A stretch of 64,000 nucleotides of DNA, from assembly GCA_000510425.1 (NCBI GenBank), contig AZKM01000024.1:57347-121346 (forward strand). Reading direction: 5' to 3'. The position numbers and the translations under genes were made by a program. This DNA is from Eubacterium nodatum ATCC 33099. Lineage in GTDB: Bacteria > Bacillota > Clostridia > Peptostreptococcales > Anaerovoracaceae. Shown here piece after piece: positions 16,975 to 26,296 of the stretch. Under the pieces are notes generated by a model that saw only the letters and a list, made by a program, of their open reading frames with translations, was not told the origin of the DNA and did no database searches. Positions within the stretch are counted from its first letter, which is position 1, and each line of letters starts with the position of its first letter.

Positions 16975-19900
16975 CTAGCTTGTGTATTCATCGGGATCAT
17001 AGTCACCCATTCTAAGACTGAGAACCTTAGAAATTCCTCGCTCCGGCATGGTTATGCCGTATAAAACATCTGCATGCTCCATTGTTGCCTTTTGGTGAGT
17101 AATAAGTGCAAACTGAGTTTCTGCAAACTTCCTCAAATAATGTGAAAATTTATCTATATTTTTGTCATCCAGCGCTGCCTCTATTTCATCTAAAATACAG
17201 AAAGGTGTCGGTTTCGTCTTAAGTACTGCAAACATCAAGGCAATGGCTGTCATAGTCTTCTCTCCTCCGGACATTAGATTAATATTCTGAAGTTTTTTCC
17301 CCGGAGGCTGTGCAACAATTTCAATCCCTGATTCTAAAGGATTATTCTCATTTTCCATTCTAAGCTCTGCGTAACCTCCTCCAAATAATTCCTCAAAAAC
17401 ATTTTCAAAGTTTTCTTCTACTTTGTTGAAGTTTTCTTTGAAAGATCGCATTATGGTCTTATCTAAATTATTTACCAGGTCTTCAAGTTCTTCCATAGCT
17501 TTTAAAATATCTTCTCTCTGTTCTGTCAGAAATTCATATCGCTTGCTGACCTGTTTGTATTCTTCAATGGCACCTACATTCACATCTCCGATTTCTTTAA
17601 GTTCTTTTCTTATTTCTCGGCTTTCCTTAACTGCAGAAGACATTGCAAACTCTTCTTTTCGCAGATCCCCCGCCTGTGCATATGAAATTTCAAATTCATT
17701 CCAAAGTTTGTCTTTCATATTGTCAAGTTGTGTATCGTTTTTCGCCTTTTTAATTTCAAGCTGATATTTCTGATCTCTATATAAATTACTTTCCCGGTCG
17801 GTTCTTGTTATCTCATTGCCAAGCTCACCAAGCTTAACACCGACTTCACTTTTTTCCAAAGATACTTTTTCAATATCTTCCTGTAATTCAAGAAGCTTTA
17901 CTTTAAGTCTTTCCAATTGCATATTACTTCCGCCTGTACCTTGTTCAAGTTTTCCCTTATCTTCCCTTATATCGGAAAGTTTATCAACTTGTTCTTCTGA
18001 CCGGACACGAAGCCTCTCAACTGCTTCTTTATTTTTTTCTATATTACCATTAAGGTTGTTCCGTTTTTCCTCCCAAAGGTTAACATCTATTCTCGCCTCT
18101 GTTATTCCTTGATTTGCAAATTCAATGGCCTTCTTATTCTTCTGATGTTTTTGGAGGATTTCATCCATTTCCTTACCGATTTTTTCAATTTCAGATTGGG
18201 CAGCCCTGCTTTCTTCATCAAATTTCAAAATGACATCAGACATTTCACTAAGGTCTCTATCTATCTGTATAATCTCTTTTTCATTTTTTTCTGCATTAAG
18301 CTTAATATCCGCAATGACATTTTCTAAATAAGTAATGCCATCCTTTACCCTTGCAATAGAAATCTCGCATTTCCTTATTCTCTCCACATCCTCCTTTGAT
18401 ATACGAATCATCTCTGAAAGAGCATCTTTCTTTTCATTCAATTTTTTTGAGGTTTCATCAATTCCAATTTCCTGAGAATGTAATAAATTCTTCAATTTTG
18501 AAATTTCATTCTTTCGCTCCAAAAGATTTGCTGATTTATTTTTATACCTTCCTCCGGTGATTGCACCTCCTGAGTTAATCACCTCACCGTCAAGAGTCAC
18601 GAATCTAACGCCGTTACTACCCCTTTTGGATAGTAATATTGCAGAATTTAAATCCTTTACAATAACAACCCTTCCCAGTAAATAATCAAATATTTTTTTA
18701 TATCTTGGTTCAAAATCAATCAGCTCCGAACCAATTCCACAAAAGCCGTGGTCCGATGTAATGCTGCCGTCTAAAACAGCTTTTTTAGAATTTATCGAGC
18801 CTACGGGAAGAAAGGTAAGCCTTCCTGATTGACTGACTTTGAGGGCAGTGATCGCCTTTTTCGCACAGTCGTCATCTGCTACCACTATGTTTTGCATTGC
18901 AGCTCCAAGAGCAGTTTCAACTGCGGTTTCATATCCCTCAGGTACATTGATCATTTCTCCGACAACACCTTCTATTCCCGAAATACCACATCTCATAATA
19001 TACTTTACGGCATAGTTATAGCCTTCAAAGTTCTGTTCCATTTCTTCAATGGTGTGGAGTCTTGTTTCCGTTCTGCTCTGAGAAATCTTCAGCTCCTCTA
19101 ATTTTCTCCTGAAGTAAAGTTCCTCTTGTTCGAGCTTCTGACGATTTTCCAATTGACTTTGTATTTTTTCTTTTATTTCATTTTGAAGTCCTTGCAGCCG
19201 TTCAATTTCCTTCTTCTTTTCACCAAGATCAAATGTACTTTTGGTCTGATTTTCCTTTAACTTTTCAAGTTCTGTCTGAAGCTTTTCTTTTCTGTCTTCT
19301 AAAGTGTATTGGTAACTCTTATAGCTTTTCGCTTCACTTTTTTTAGAAGCGGCTTCACTGTTTAAGGATATTATTTTTTCATTATTCTCATCTATTATAT
19401 CGCTGAATTTAGATGATTCTCCCGTTACCGAATCATAAAGATAAATTTTTTCCTGCAATCTTTTCTCTGCAGCTGCCAGGTTTTCATCAATTTCGGTTAG
19501 TTCGACTCTCAAGTGTTCAAGTTCTTTTTCACCTGCTGCGATAAGTTCTGCAAAATTACTGACTTCACCACTTAACCTTTCCTCTTCCTTCCTCAAGTGC
19601 AGCAATTTCTCGTGGTTAAGCCTGCTTTCGCTGCTTATACTGTTCATTTTATCCTTATTTTCAATAAGTTTTCTATTCAAATCCGATGATAACTCTTCCA
19701 AAACTCCATTTCTTTTCTGCAACTCCTGAAAACTTTCATCGGCTTGTTTTCGCTGTCTGTTTATTGAATCCAATTTGTTTCCTAACTCCGAAATATCCCC
19801 CGAATACTCATTATTTTTATGCAGGGTTGATTCTATATTTCGTAAAATAATGTTAATTTCCAGATCCTTATAGTGTTCTTTCAGTTCTAAATAACGTTTA

Positions 19901-20535
19901 GCCTTGATGCTGTCTTCTTTAAGTCCACCTATTCTTCCTTCTATCTCTCCGACAATATCATCTATTCTTTCTAAGTTGTTTTTCGTGCCGATTAATTTTC
20001 GTTCGGTTTCCTGTTTTCTTGTCTTATATGCAACTATTCCTGCAGCTTCCTCAAAGATTTCTCTTCTGCTCTCCGGTTTGTTACTCACAATGTCGGAAAT
20101 TTTTCCCTGACCGATAATAGAATAGCCGTCCACACCAATTCCTGTATCCATGATAAGCTCACGGATATCCTTCAGTCTGCACGGATTGTCGTTAATCAGA
20201 TATTCACTTTCGCCGGATCTGAACATTCTGCGGGTAATTGCCACCTCTTTATATTCAATGTCTAAAATACCCGTTGAATTATCTATTACCAAAGTAACTT
20301 CTGCCATTCCCCTGGGTCTTCTGCTTTCGGTGCCGTTAAAAATAACTTCTTCCATCTTACCACCACGAAGAGCCTTTGGACTCTGTTCTCCCAAAACCCA
20401 TCTCACAGCATCACTTATATTGCTCTTGCCGCTTCCGTTAGGACCGACTATACATGTTATTCCCTCATGAAAATCAATAATGACAGGTTCTGCAAATGAT
20501 TTGAATCCATGCATTTCCAGTCTTTTAAAGTACAT
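16975..20535 (-). CDS. smc: Chromosome segregation protein SMC
   Basis: 1186 residues, full length. The N-terminal Walker A GPNGSGKSN is near residue 32, followed by a long coiled coil, a central hinge around residues 500-660, a second coiled coil, and a C-terminal ABC head with the MSGGEKTMTA signature and Walker B FCILDEIEAALDD. It forms the condensin complex with ScpAB (not in the window). Its ATG shares one base with the rnc stop (TAATG overlap), showing translational coupling. Confidence 0.98.
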   Translation of the reverse strand: MYFKRLEMHGFKSFAEPVIIDFHEGITCIVGPNGSGKSNISDAVRWVLGEQSPKALRGGKMEEVIFNGTESRRPRGMAEVTLVIDNSTGILDIEYKEVAITRRMFRSGESEYLINDNPCRLKDIRELIMDTGIGVDGYSIIGQGKISDIVSNKPESRREIFEEAAGIVAYKTRKQETERKLIGTKNNLERIDDIVGEIEGRIGGLKEDSIKAKRYLELKEHYKDLEINIILRNIESTLHKNNEYSGDISELGNKLDSINRQRKQADESFQELQKRNGVLEELSSDLNRKLIENKDKMNSISSESRLNHEKLLHLRKEEERLSGEVSNFAELIAAGEKELEHLRVELTEIDENLAAAEKRLQEKIYLYDSVTGESSKFSDIIDENNEKIISLNSEAASKKSEAKSYKSYQYTLEDRKEKLQTELEKLKENQTKSTFDLGEKKKEIERLQGLQNEIKEKIQSQLENRQKLEQEELYFRRKLEELKISQSRTETRLHTIEEMEQNFEGYNYAVKYIMRCGISGIEGVVGEMINVPEGYETAVETALGAAMQNIVVADDDCAKKAITALKVSQSGRLTFLPVGSINSKKAVLDGSITSDHGFCGIGSELIDFEPRYKKIFDYLLGRVVIVKDLNSAILLSKRGSNGVRFVTLDGEVINSGGAITGGRYKNKSANLLERKNEISKLKNLLHSQEIGIDETSKKLNEKKDALSEMIRISKEDVERIRKCEISIARVKDGITYLENVIADIKLNAEKNEKEIIQIDRDLSEMSDVILKFDEESRAAQSEIEKIGKEMDEILQKHQKNKKAIEFANQGITEARIDVNLWEEKRNNLNGNIEKNKEAVERLRVRSEEQVDKLSDIREDKGKLEQGTGGSNMQLERLKVKLLELQEDIEKVSLEKSEVGVKLGELGNEITRTDRESNLYRDQKYQLEIKKAKNDTQLDNMKDKLWNEFEISYAQAGDLRKEEFAMSSAVKESREIRKELKEIGDVNVGAIEEYKQVSKRYEFLTEQREDILKAMEELEDLVNNLDKTIMRSFKENFNKVEENFENVFEELFGGGYAELRMENENNPLESGIEIVAQPPGKKLQNINLMSGGEKTMTAIALMFAVLKTKPTPFCILDEIEAALDDKNIDKFSHYLRKFAETQFALITHQKATMEHADVLYGITMPERGISKVLSLRMGDYDPDEYTS

Positions 20536-21239
20536 TAAATATATCCTCCATTCAATGTGTCGCAGGCTGCATTCTGCTCTGCTTCTTTCTTGCTGTTCCC
20601 GACTCCACTCCCCAGTCTTTTGCCGTTACATTCCAAATGCACATAAAAAGTCTTGTGATGGTCAGGACCAATCTCCTTATCAACACAATAATATATTTCA
20701 GGAATGCTTCCATCCTTTTGGAGCTCTTCCTGTACCAGAGATTTATAATCTTTCTCAAAGTTGCCGCTCAAAACATTTTGGATAATTTCCTTAAATTCCC
20801 TTAATATAAACCGGCTTGCTTCCTCATAACCTCCATCTAAAAAAATTGCACCTATAACTGCCTCCGTGGCATCGGCAATGATTGAAGTCCTGTTTCTGCC
20901 GCCTGTTTTTTCTTCGCCTTTACCCAGAAAAAGATATTCTCCTATTCCAAGTTTGATTCCTACCTTTTCCAGCGATTTCTCACAGACCAACTTAGCCCTT
21001 AGCTTCGATAATTTTCCTTCTTGTATATCTTCCAGATGTTTGAACAAATATGTACCTACGATGGCGTCTAAATATCCATCGCCTACAAATTCCAGACGCT
21101 CATTGCACTCTACAGAACTGAGTTTATTTTCACGACAATAGGAACTATGGGTAAGGGCTTTTTTTAAAAGCCCTTTATCCATAAATTTGTATTTAATTTT
21201 CTTCTCAAAATCTTCACTATTTACCGTCATCATTGCCAT
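20535..21239 (-). CDS. rnc: Ribonuclease III
   Basis: 234 residues. Double-strand-specific endoribonuclease for rRNA and mRNA processing. The signature NERLEFVGDGYLDA carries the catalytic Glu and Asp, with a second acidic site at the end of the nuclease domain (DATEAVIGAIFLDGG). A C-terminal double-stranded RNA-binding domain covers roughly 158-230. Start uncertain: ATGs at 21239, 21233 and 21230 are in frame, all overlapping the plsX end. Genes for acpP and fabD/G, often found between plsX and rnc, are absent. Confidence 0.95.
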   Translation of the reverse strand: MAMMTVNSEDFEKKIKYKFMDKGLLKKALTHSSYCRENKLSSVECNERLEFVGDGYLDAIVGTYLFKHLEDIQEGKLSKLRAKLVCEKSLEKVGIKLGIGEYLFLGKGEEKTGGRNRTSIIADATEAVIGAIFLDGGYEEASRFILREFKEIIQNVLSGNFEKDYKSLVQEELQKDGSIPEIYYCVDKEIGPDHHKTFYVHLECNGKRLGSGVGNSKKEAEQNAACDTLNGGYI

Positions 21240-22254
21240 ATTCCCGAACGAATTTTTCTATGGTACCAATAACATTTTCTTCTACATAGGGAAGTGCCTT
21301 AAGAATAGTCTGTTTAACTGCTCTTGCATTGGAAGAACCGTGCATTTTCAAAACTGCACCCTTGACTCCTAAAATAGGCGCTCCGCCATATTCAATATAA
21401 TCAAATTCTTTCTTTATGCCTTTGAGTTGGTTTTTCAAAAGAAGTGCACCTAGTTTAGATTTGGTATTTTCCAAAAAACGGGATTTCAGCTCTCTGAGAA
21501 CCATTAGTCCCATTCCCTCAGTAAGTTTAACGATTATGTTACCGGTGAATCCGTCTGTAACTATTACATCACAAACAGAATCCTGTAAATCTCTCGTTTC
21601 AACATTCCCTATGAAATTCAGTTTACTGCCCGAAAGAAGCTGATATGCCTCTTTGGTAAGCATCGTACCTTTATGGGCTTCTGTACCGTTGTTAACAAGA
21701 CCCACTCTCGGATTTCTGCGATTGAGAACCCGCTCCAGATAAATGCTTCCCATAATACCGAAGTCCAAAAGATTCTTCGGTTTACACTCCGTATTTGCTC
21801 CGGTATCCACAAGCAGTGAAGGTTCACTTCCCATAACAGGATATACTGCACCTATTGCCGGTCTGTCAATACCTTCTATTCTTCCCAGAAGAAAGAGTCC
21901 GCCTGCCAAAAGTCCGCCTGTACTTCCGGCTGAAATAAAAACATCGCCTTTTCCTTCCTTCAGCATATTCATACCCACGACAATGGAAGAGTCCTTCTTT
22001 CTTCTTACGGCTCTAACCGGGGATTCATCATTTGAAATAACCTCAGTCGCATTGACAACCGTAATATGATTTCCGTGATAGCCGAATTCGTTAAGGGTTT
22101 TTCTGATGAGTTCCTCATCGCCTATAATAACAATGTCATCTTCAATTTCTCTCACAGCTTCAACTGCACCTTCCACTATGGCTTCAGGTGCATTATCTCC
22201 GCCCATTCCATCTAAAATAATTCTCATATCTGATAAATCTTTTTCTCTCTTCAT
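21217..22254 (-). CDS. plsX: Phosphate acyltransferase PlsX
   Basis: Up to 345 residues. It converts acyl-ACP to acyl-phosphate, the donor used by PlsY. The family N-terminus MRIILDGMGGDNAP starts at the in-frame ATG at 22227, so that start (336 residues) is as likely as the ATG at 22254; neither has a clear ribosome binding site. Conserved GFTGNIIVKLTEG and the final GGAPILGVKG segments are present. No FapR site is obvious in the short gap before glyA. Confidence 0.94.
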   Translation of the reverse strand: MKREKDLSDMRIILDGMGGDNAPEAIVEGAVEAVREIEDDIVIIGDEELIRKTLNEFGYHGNHITVVNATEVISNDESPVRAVRRKKDSSIVVGMNMLKEGKGDVFISAGSTGGLLAGGLFLLGRIEGIDRPAIGAVYPVMGSEPSLLVDTGANTECKPKNLLDFGIMGSIYLERVLNRRNPRVGLVNNGTEAHKGTMLTKEAYQLLSGSKLNFIGNVETRDLQDSVCDVIVTDGFTGNIIVKLTEGMGLMVLRELKSRFLENTKSKLGALLLKNQLKGIKKEFDYIEYGGAPILGVKGAVLKMHGSSNARAVKQTILKALPYVEENVIGTIEKFVREYGNDDGK

Positions 22255-22318
22255 TTTACGGCATGGTCATATCTGCCTATAGATTCAAGTGATAAAATAT
22301 CTGAAAATTTCTTTTTAA

Positions 22319-23578
22319 TTATTTTGCTTCAGCTTCCTTCTCTTTTGCAAGTTCTTTTACAATTACATCGATTCTTCTTGCCACTTCTCGGAAGTCTTCT
22401 TCATCAAAACCTCTTGTGGTCATTGGGGCCGTGCCTATACGCACTCCACTTGTCTGCATAGGTGAACGTTTGTCATTTGGAACTGCATTTTTATTCAATG
22501 TAATTCCGTTTTCATCGCATTTTTCCTGTAAGTCTCTGCCGCTGAAAGGAAATTCAGAAAGATCAAGTAGGAACACATGGTTATCCGTTCCTCCGGTTAC
22601 AACATTGTATCCGAGTTTTATGAACTCATCACAAAGTGCTGCACAGTTCACTACAACTTTACTTGCATAGTCTTTAAACTCCGGCTTCAGTGCTTCTTCT
22701 GCACAGACAGCCTTACCTGCAATAATATGTTCCAATGGGCCGCCCTGGGCGTAGGGGAATACTGCACTGTCGATTTTCTTTGCAAGTTCAGGTCTTCCGA
22801 AGATTAAACCTCCCCTAGGACCTCTCAAAGTCTTATGAGTCGTTGTTGTGATTATATCTGCGTAGCCGAAAGGACTTGGGTGTGCGCCTCCTGCAACAAG
22901 ACCTGCAATATGTGCCATGTCCACCATGAAATATGCTCCGACTTCTTTTGCAATCTCCGCAAAACCTTTAAAATCAATAATTCTGGCATAAGCACTTGCA
23001 CCTGTCAGAATCAGCTTAGGCTGAAGCTTCTGTGCCTTTTCTCTGACATCATTCATATCTATGAAACCTTTTTCGTCAACATCATAGAATTGAACATCAT
23101 ACAACTTTCCGCTGAAGTTTACAGAGGAACCGTGTGTCAGGTGCCCACCGTTATCAAGACTCAGTGACAAAATCGTATCGCCGGGGTTGATTAACGCCTT
23201 AAATGCGGCAAAATTAGCCTGTGAACCTGAGTGCGGCTGAACATTGACGTGATAGTCCGTATCAAACACCTTCTTCCATGTATCACAGCAGTATTCTTCA
23301 AGCAGATCTACAAATTCTGTACCGCCGTAATATCTGCCCTTGTTTCCCGAAGTTCTCACATAAGGATACCCTTCCGCATACTTCCAGGACAAACAACTTC
23401 CACATGCAGCCAAAACCGCCTCAGAACAATAGTTTTCAGATGCAATCAACTCAATATTGTTCTTCTGTCTGTTGTATTCCTTTTCAATTAAATCCGCCAC
23501 CTTCGGTGATGTTTTACTTATAAACTCAATATTTTCAATATTATATTTGTTGTCATCCCTGCCTTCTCTGTTAAACAT
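22319..23578 (-). CDS. glyA: Serine hydroxymethyltransferase
   Basis: 419 residues. PLP enzyme interconverting serine and glycine with transfer of a one-carbon unit to tetrahydrofolate. The PLP lysine lies in [14 protein letters not shown], and the N-terminal ELIASENY motif is present. Compared with the usual KYAEGYPGKRYYGG, about ten extra residues stand between KYAEGYP and GRYYGG. A strong AGGAGG site precedes the ATG. The preceding genes encode a serine/threonine exporter, so the neighbourhood is centred on serine. Confidence 0.96.
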   Translation of the reverse strand: MFNREGRDDNKYNIENIEFISKTSPKVADLIEKEYNRQKNNIELIASENYCSEAVLAACGSCLSWKYAEGYPYVRTSGNKGRYYGGTEFVDLLEEYCCDTWKKVFDTDYHVNVQPHSGSQANFAAFKALINPGDTILSLSLDNGGHLTHGSSVNFSGKLYDVQFYDVDEKGFIDMNDVREKAQKLQPKLILTGASAYARIIDFKGFAEIAKEVGAYFMVDMAHIAGLVAGGAHPSPFGYADIITTTTHKTLRGPRGGLIFGRPELAKKIDSAVFPYAQGGPLEHIIAGKAVCAEEALKPEFKDYASKVVVNCAALCDEFIKLGYNVVTGGTDNHVFLLDLSEFPFSGRDLQEKCDENGITLNKNAVPNDKRSPMQTSGVRIGTAPMTTRGFDEEDFREVARRIDVIVKELAKEKEAEAK

Positions 23579-23637
23579 TATTGCCTCCTGTTTAAAAAAT
23601 TCAATTTATACTCTTAATTACAAAATCCATGCATTAT

Positions 23638-23666
23638 ATTATAGCAAAAAAGCCGTATGGTTACAA
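23638..23666 (-). promoter_or_regulatory. glyA promoter
   Basis: TTGTAA (23661-23666), 17-base spacer, TATAAT (23638-23643), reading toward glyA, with a leader of about 55 bases. A second overlapping TATAAT lies five bases downstream. Confidence 0.7.
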
Positions 23667-23708
23667 GCTTCTGCCATTTGCAAATCCATATCTCCCGGGA
23701 ATCTTATC

Positions 23709-24164
23709 TCAGTTTTTGCCACTGTGAATACGTTTTAGAAATTCAGTCAAATATCTGTTAACTACCGCTACAATTACAAAACCCAAACCTATTGCAAGGG
23801 ATATAACAAGGGCCGTAATCCCATCGGTATTTGCAGCGGCGTAATCTTGATTTACAAGTGAATACATCATACCATATAAATTAGATCCGGGTATCAGCGG
23901 AATAGCCGCTGCTGTCAAAAAAATAGTGGAAGGAGCTTTGTTTACCCTTGCCATTATTTCTGCATAGGCTGCAACGAAAATAGCCGCAATGAGATTTCCG
24001 AAAAAATAGCTTTGAATAAACTCATATGCCAGCAGATAAATTCCCCAAGTCAGCATACCGCCAAGTCCCGCATAAAAAATTTGCACTCCCTTTATCTTTA
24101 GAAAAATTGCAAATCCTATTGAACCGAAGAACGCAGCAGAAATCTGTATGACAATCTGATTCAT
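23709..24164 (-). CDS. Threonine/serine exporter, C-terminal half (DUF3815-type)
   Basis: 151 residues with four or five hydrophobic segments. It matches the small ThrE_2 half of the ThrE transporter, which in actinobacteria is fused to the larger half but in Firmicutes is often a separate gene. The start overlaps the end of the upstream gene by four bases (ATGA type), so the two halves are translated together and should form one exporter in the membrane. Confidence 0.85.
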   Translation of the reverse strand: MNQIVIQISAAFFGSIGFAIFLKIKGVQIFYAGLGGMLTWGIYLLAYEFIQSYFFGNLIAAIFVAAYAEIMARVNKAPSTIFLTAAAIPLIPGSNLYGMMYSLVNQDYAAANTDGITALVISLAIGLGFVIVAVVNRYLTEFLKRIHSGKN

Positions 24165-24919
24165 AGAACACCTCCTATAAGTGCAATGGACATGGCGAAG
24201 CCGCAGGCAATTGACGCTGCCACTATAAGAGCATTGGAAAGCCTCAAAAGCCCCGACGCTAAGTCTCCTATGAGCATGTCCCTTACCGCATTTGTCATTG
24301 CAATTCCCGGTATTAAAAGCATAATTCCACCCATCATGATTTTATCACCATGAACATTAAATCCCATGTGTACAAGGATTAAAGCAAACATGCCTGCAAC
24401 AAACGATATGACAAAATTAAGAACCAGCTGATTATTTTCCCTAGGCATAAAAAATCTCTGAAGGGCAAAAACTAAAACAGCCATAAAAACTCCGGCTGCA
24501 GCATCAAAACCGTTGCCGCCAAAAAACACTATAAAACCTGATGCTGCTAAAATATCTCCTAACATATCAAGCCAAATTGGCTGCTCCTTTCTGGACATAA
24601 CTTCATCAAGCTTAAGCTTCATAATTTCCACATCAGGAACATGAGCACAAATATATCTGGAAAGATCATTCAGGTAATCCAATCTGTCAAAATTAACATT
24701 GTTCCGTTCCATAAATCTTATGTGTGTTATTATTTTTTCCTCCGGGGTTTCAACCGTCACCTGCATATTGGAAAGAAGAATATAAACATTGATTCTATCG
24801 CATCCATAAGCTTTACACATACGAAATACGCTTTCTTCTACACGGCTGACTTCCCCGCCGGCAACAATCATCTCTTCGCCAATGTCAAGGATTGTCTGTA
24901 ATATTTTATCGTAATCCAA
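24161..24919 (-). CDS. Threonine/serine exporter, N-terminal half (DUF1212/ThrE-type)
   Basis: 252 residues. A cytoplasmic N-terminal region with GGEVSRVEESV (typical of DUF1212) is followed by about five membrane segments. The frame opens at a TTG (24919). An ATG at 24930 with a better position would be in frame only if the A6 run at 24922-24927 had one more base (then MKKRLDYDK), a second reading in line with other A-run frameshifts here. Exports threonine/serine by family knowledge; the neighbouring glyA supports serine as substrate. Confidence 0.84.
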   Translation of the reverse strand: MDYDKILQTILDIGEEMIVAGGEVSRVEESVFRMCKAYGCDRINVYILLSNMQVTVETPEEKIITHIRFMERNNVNFDRLDYLNDLSRYICAHVPDVEIMKLKLDEVMSRKEQPIWLDMLGDILAASGFIVFFGGNGFDAAAGVFMAVLVFALQRFFMPRENNQLVLNFVISFVAGMFALILVHMGFNVHGDKIMMGGIMLLIPGIAMTNAVRDMLIGDLASGLLRLSNALIVAASIACGFAMSIALIGGVL

Positions 24920-25004
24920 TCTTTTTTCATCTCCATTTTATGTATTTCCCCATTAAGTATGGTAATATTCCTCCTGCAGAAAAGCTATAAGAGGAATACT
25001 GAAT

Positions 25005-26294
25005 TTAAATTAAACCTATTATCTCTTGTCTAATTGAGCCTATAAGATATAGAGAGCCTGCAAACAGAATAATATCGTAATCATCTCTTTTCCCCATTGC
25101 TATCTTCACTGCATCAGAAGGACTGTCTGCTGTCACAGCATTTCCTCCCATGGAAATTATTTTTCCTGTTAATTCTGCTGCCGCAAGAGCCCTCGGATTT
25201 TGCGGGCAAGTGGAAACATAATCTAAAGTTATGTTCTGAAATGTTTGCAACACTTCATCAACCTCTTTGTCTGCCAGAATCCCAAGTACCATTAAGATTT
25301 TCTTACCTTTAAAATTTTTCTCAATGGTGGTTTTCAAACTCTTTGCACCGTCCGGATTGTGGGCACCGTCAATAATTATCCATGGATTCTCATTTAAAAC
25401 TTCCATTCTGCCGATATTTTTCGCATTCTCCATCCCCTCACGGATTTCCCTTGAAGTAATATCTGTTTTATTCTGCTTTCTGAGAAGTTCAATGGCATAA
25501 AGAGCTGTGACGGCATTATCGATCTGATAGTCCCCTGCCATAGAGATATTAATTCCTTTATGTTCCCTGCCCAATATCTCAGCACTGAATACAGAGCCTT
25601 TCATGTCACTTTTAACGACTTTGGGAACAATCCTTGCAGCATCAAAAAACGGTGCTCCCATATCAGTGGCAGTCTTTCTGAGAACAGCCTTTGCTTCATC
25701 ATCTCTGCTGCCTGAAACAACGGGGCAGCCTTTCTTAATTATGCCTGCCTTTTCCATTGCAATTTCAGGAATTGTTTCCCCCAGTCTGTCTGTATGGTCC
25801 AAAGAAATAGAAGTAACCACAGAACAAAGAGGTTCTTTGACTATATTAGTCGAATCTCCTCTTCCTCCCAAACCGACTTCTAAAACTACATAGTCTGCTC
25901 CCTTTTCTTTAAAGTACAGAAAAGCGATGGCTGTAACGATTTCAAATTCTGTAGGCGATTCTTTACCCTCCGAAACCATTTTGTCTGCCGCACTGCAGAC
26001 CCTATCCGTTATTGTTTCAAGTTCCCCATCAGTTATATATTTTCCGTCAAATTCTATTCTTTCATTGAAAACTTCCAGATAAGGTGATGAATATATACCT
26101 ACATTGTATCCACCGGCTCTCAGAACCTCGTAAATATACCTGCACACAGAGCCTTTTCCATTGGTTCCCGCCACATGAATTACATCCAAATCATCTTGAG
26201 GATTACCTAGTTTGGCCATAAGTTCTTCCATTCTTTCAAGACCGAGAACCATTCCAAATCTCAGGTATCCATGAATTCTCTTTATTGCATCCAT
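25005..26294 (-). CDS. folC: Bifunctional folylpolyglutamate synthase/dihydrofolate synthase
   Basis: 429 residues. Mur-ligase-like ATP enzyme that adds glutamates to folates and may also make dihydrofolate. P-loop GTNGKGSVCRYI at 43-54; Mur ligase central and C-terminal domains with the DGAHNPDGAKSL motif. It begins 2 bp after valS, a common Firmicutes pair, and so should share the valS T-box control. An inverted repeat TATTCCTC/GAGGAATA lies in the gap after its stop but lacks a T-run. Confidence 0.95.
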   Translation of the reverse strand: MDAIKRIHGYLRFGMVLGLERMEELMAKLGNPQDDLDVIHVAGTNGKGSVCRYIYEVLRAGGYNVGIYSSPYLEVFNERIEFDGKYITDGELETITDRVCSAADKMVSEGKESPTEFEIVTAIAFLYFKEKGADYVVLEVGLGGRGDSTNIVKEPLCSVVTSISLDHTDRLGETIPEIAMEKAGIIKKGCPVVSGSRDDEAKAVLRKTATDMGAPFFDAARIVPKVVKSDMKGSVFSAEILGREHKGINISMAGDYQIDNAVTALYAIELLRKQNKTDITSREIREGMENAKNIGRMEVLNENPWIIIDGAHNPDGAKSLKTTIEKNFKGKKILMVLGILADKEVDEVLQTFQNITLDYVSTCPQNPRALAAAELTGKIISMGGNAVTADSPSDAVKIAMGKRDDYDIILFAGSLYLIGSIRQEIIGLI

Positions 26295-26296
26295 TC

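Noticed and set aside
24960..25000. Inverted repeat TATTCCTC/GAGGAATA after folC as a terminator
   Set aside because: The stem is only eight pairs with a long loop and no T-run follows on either strand.
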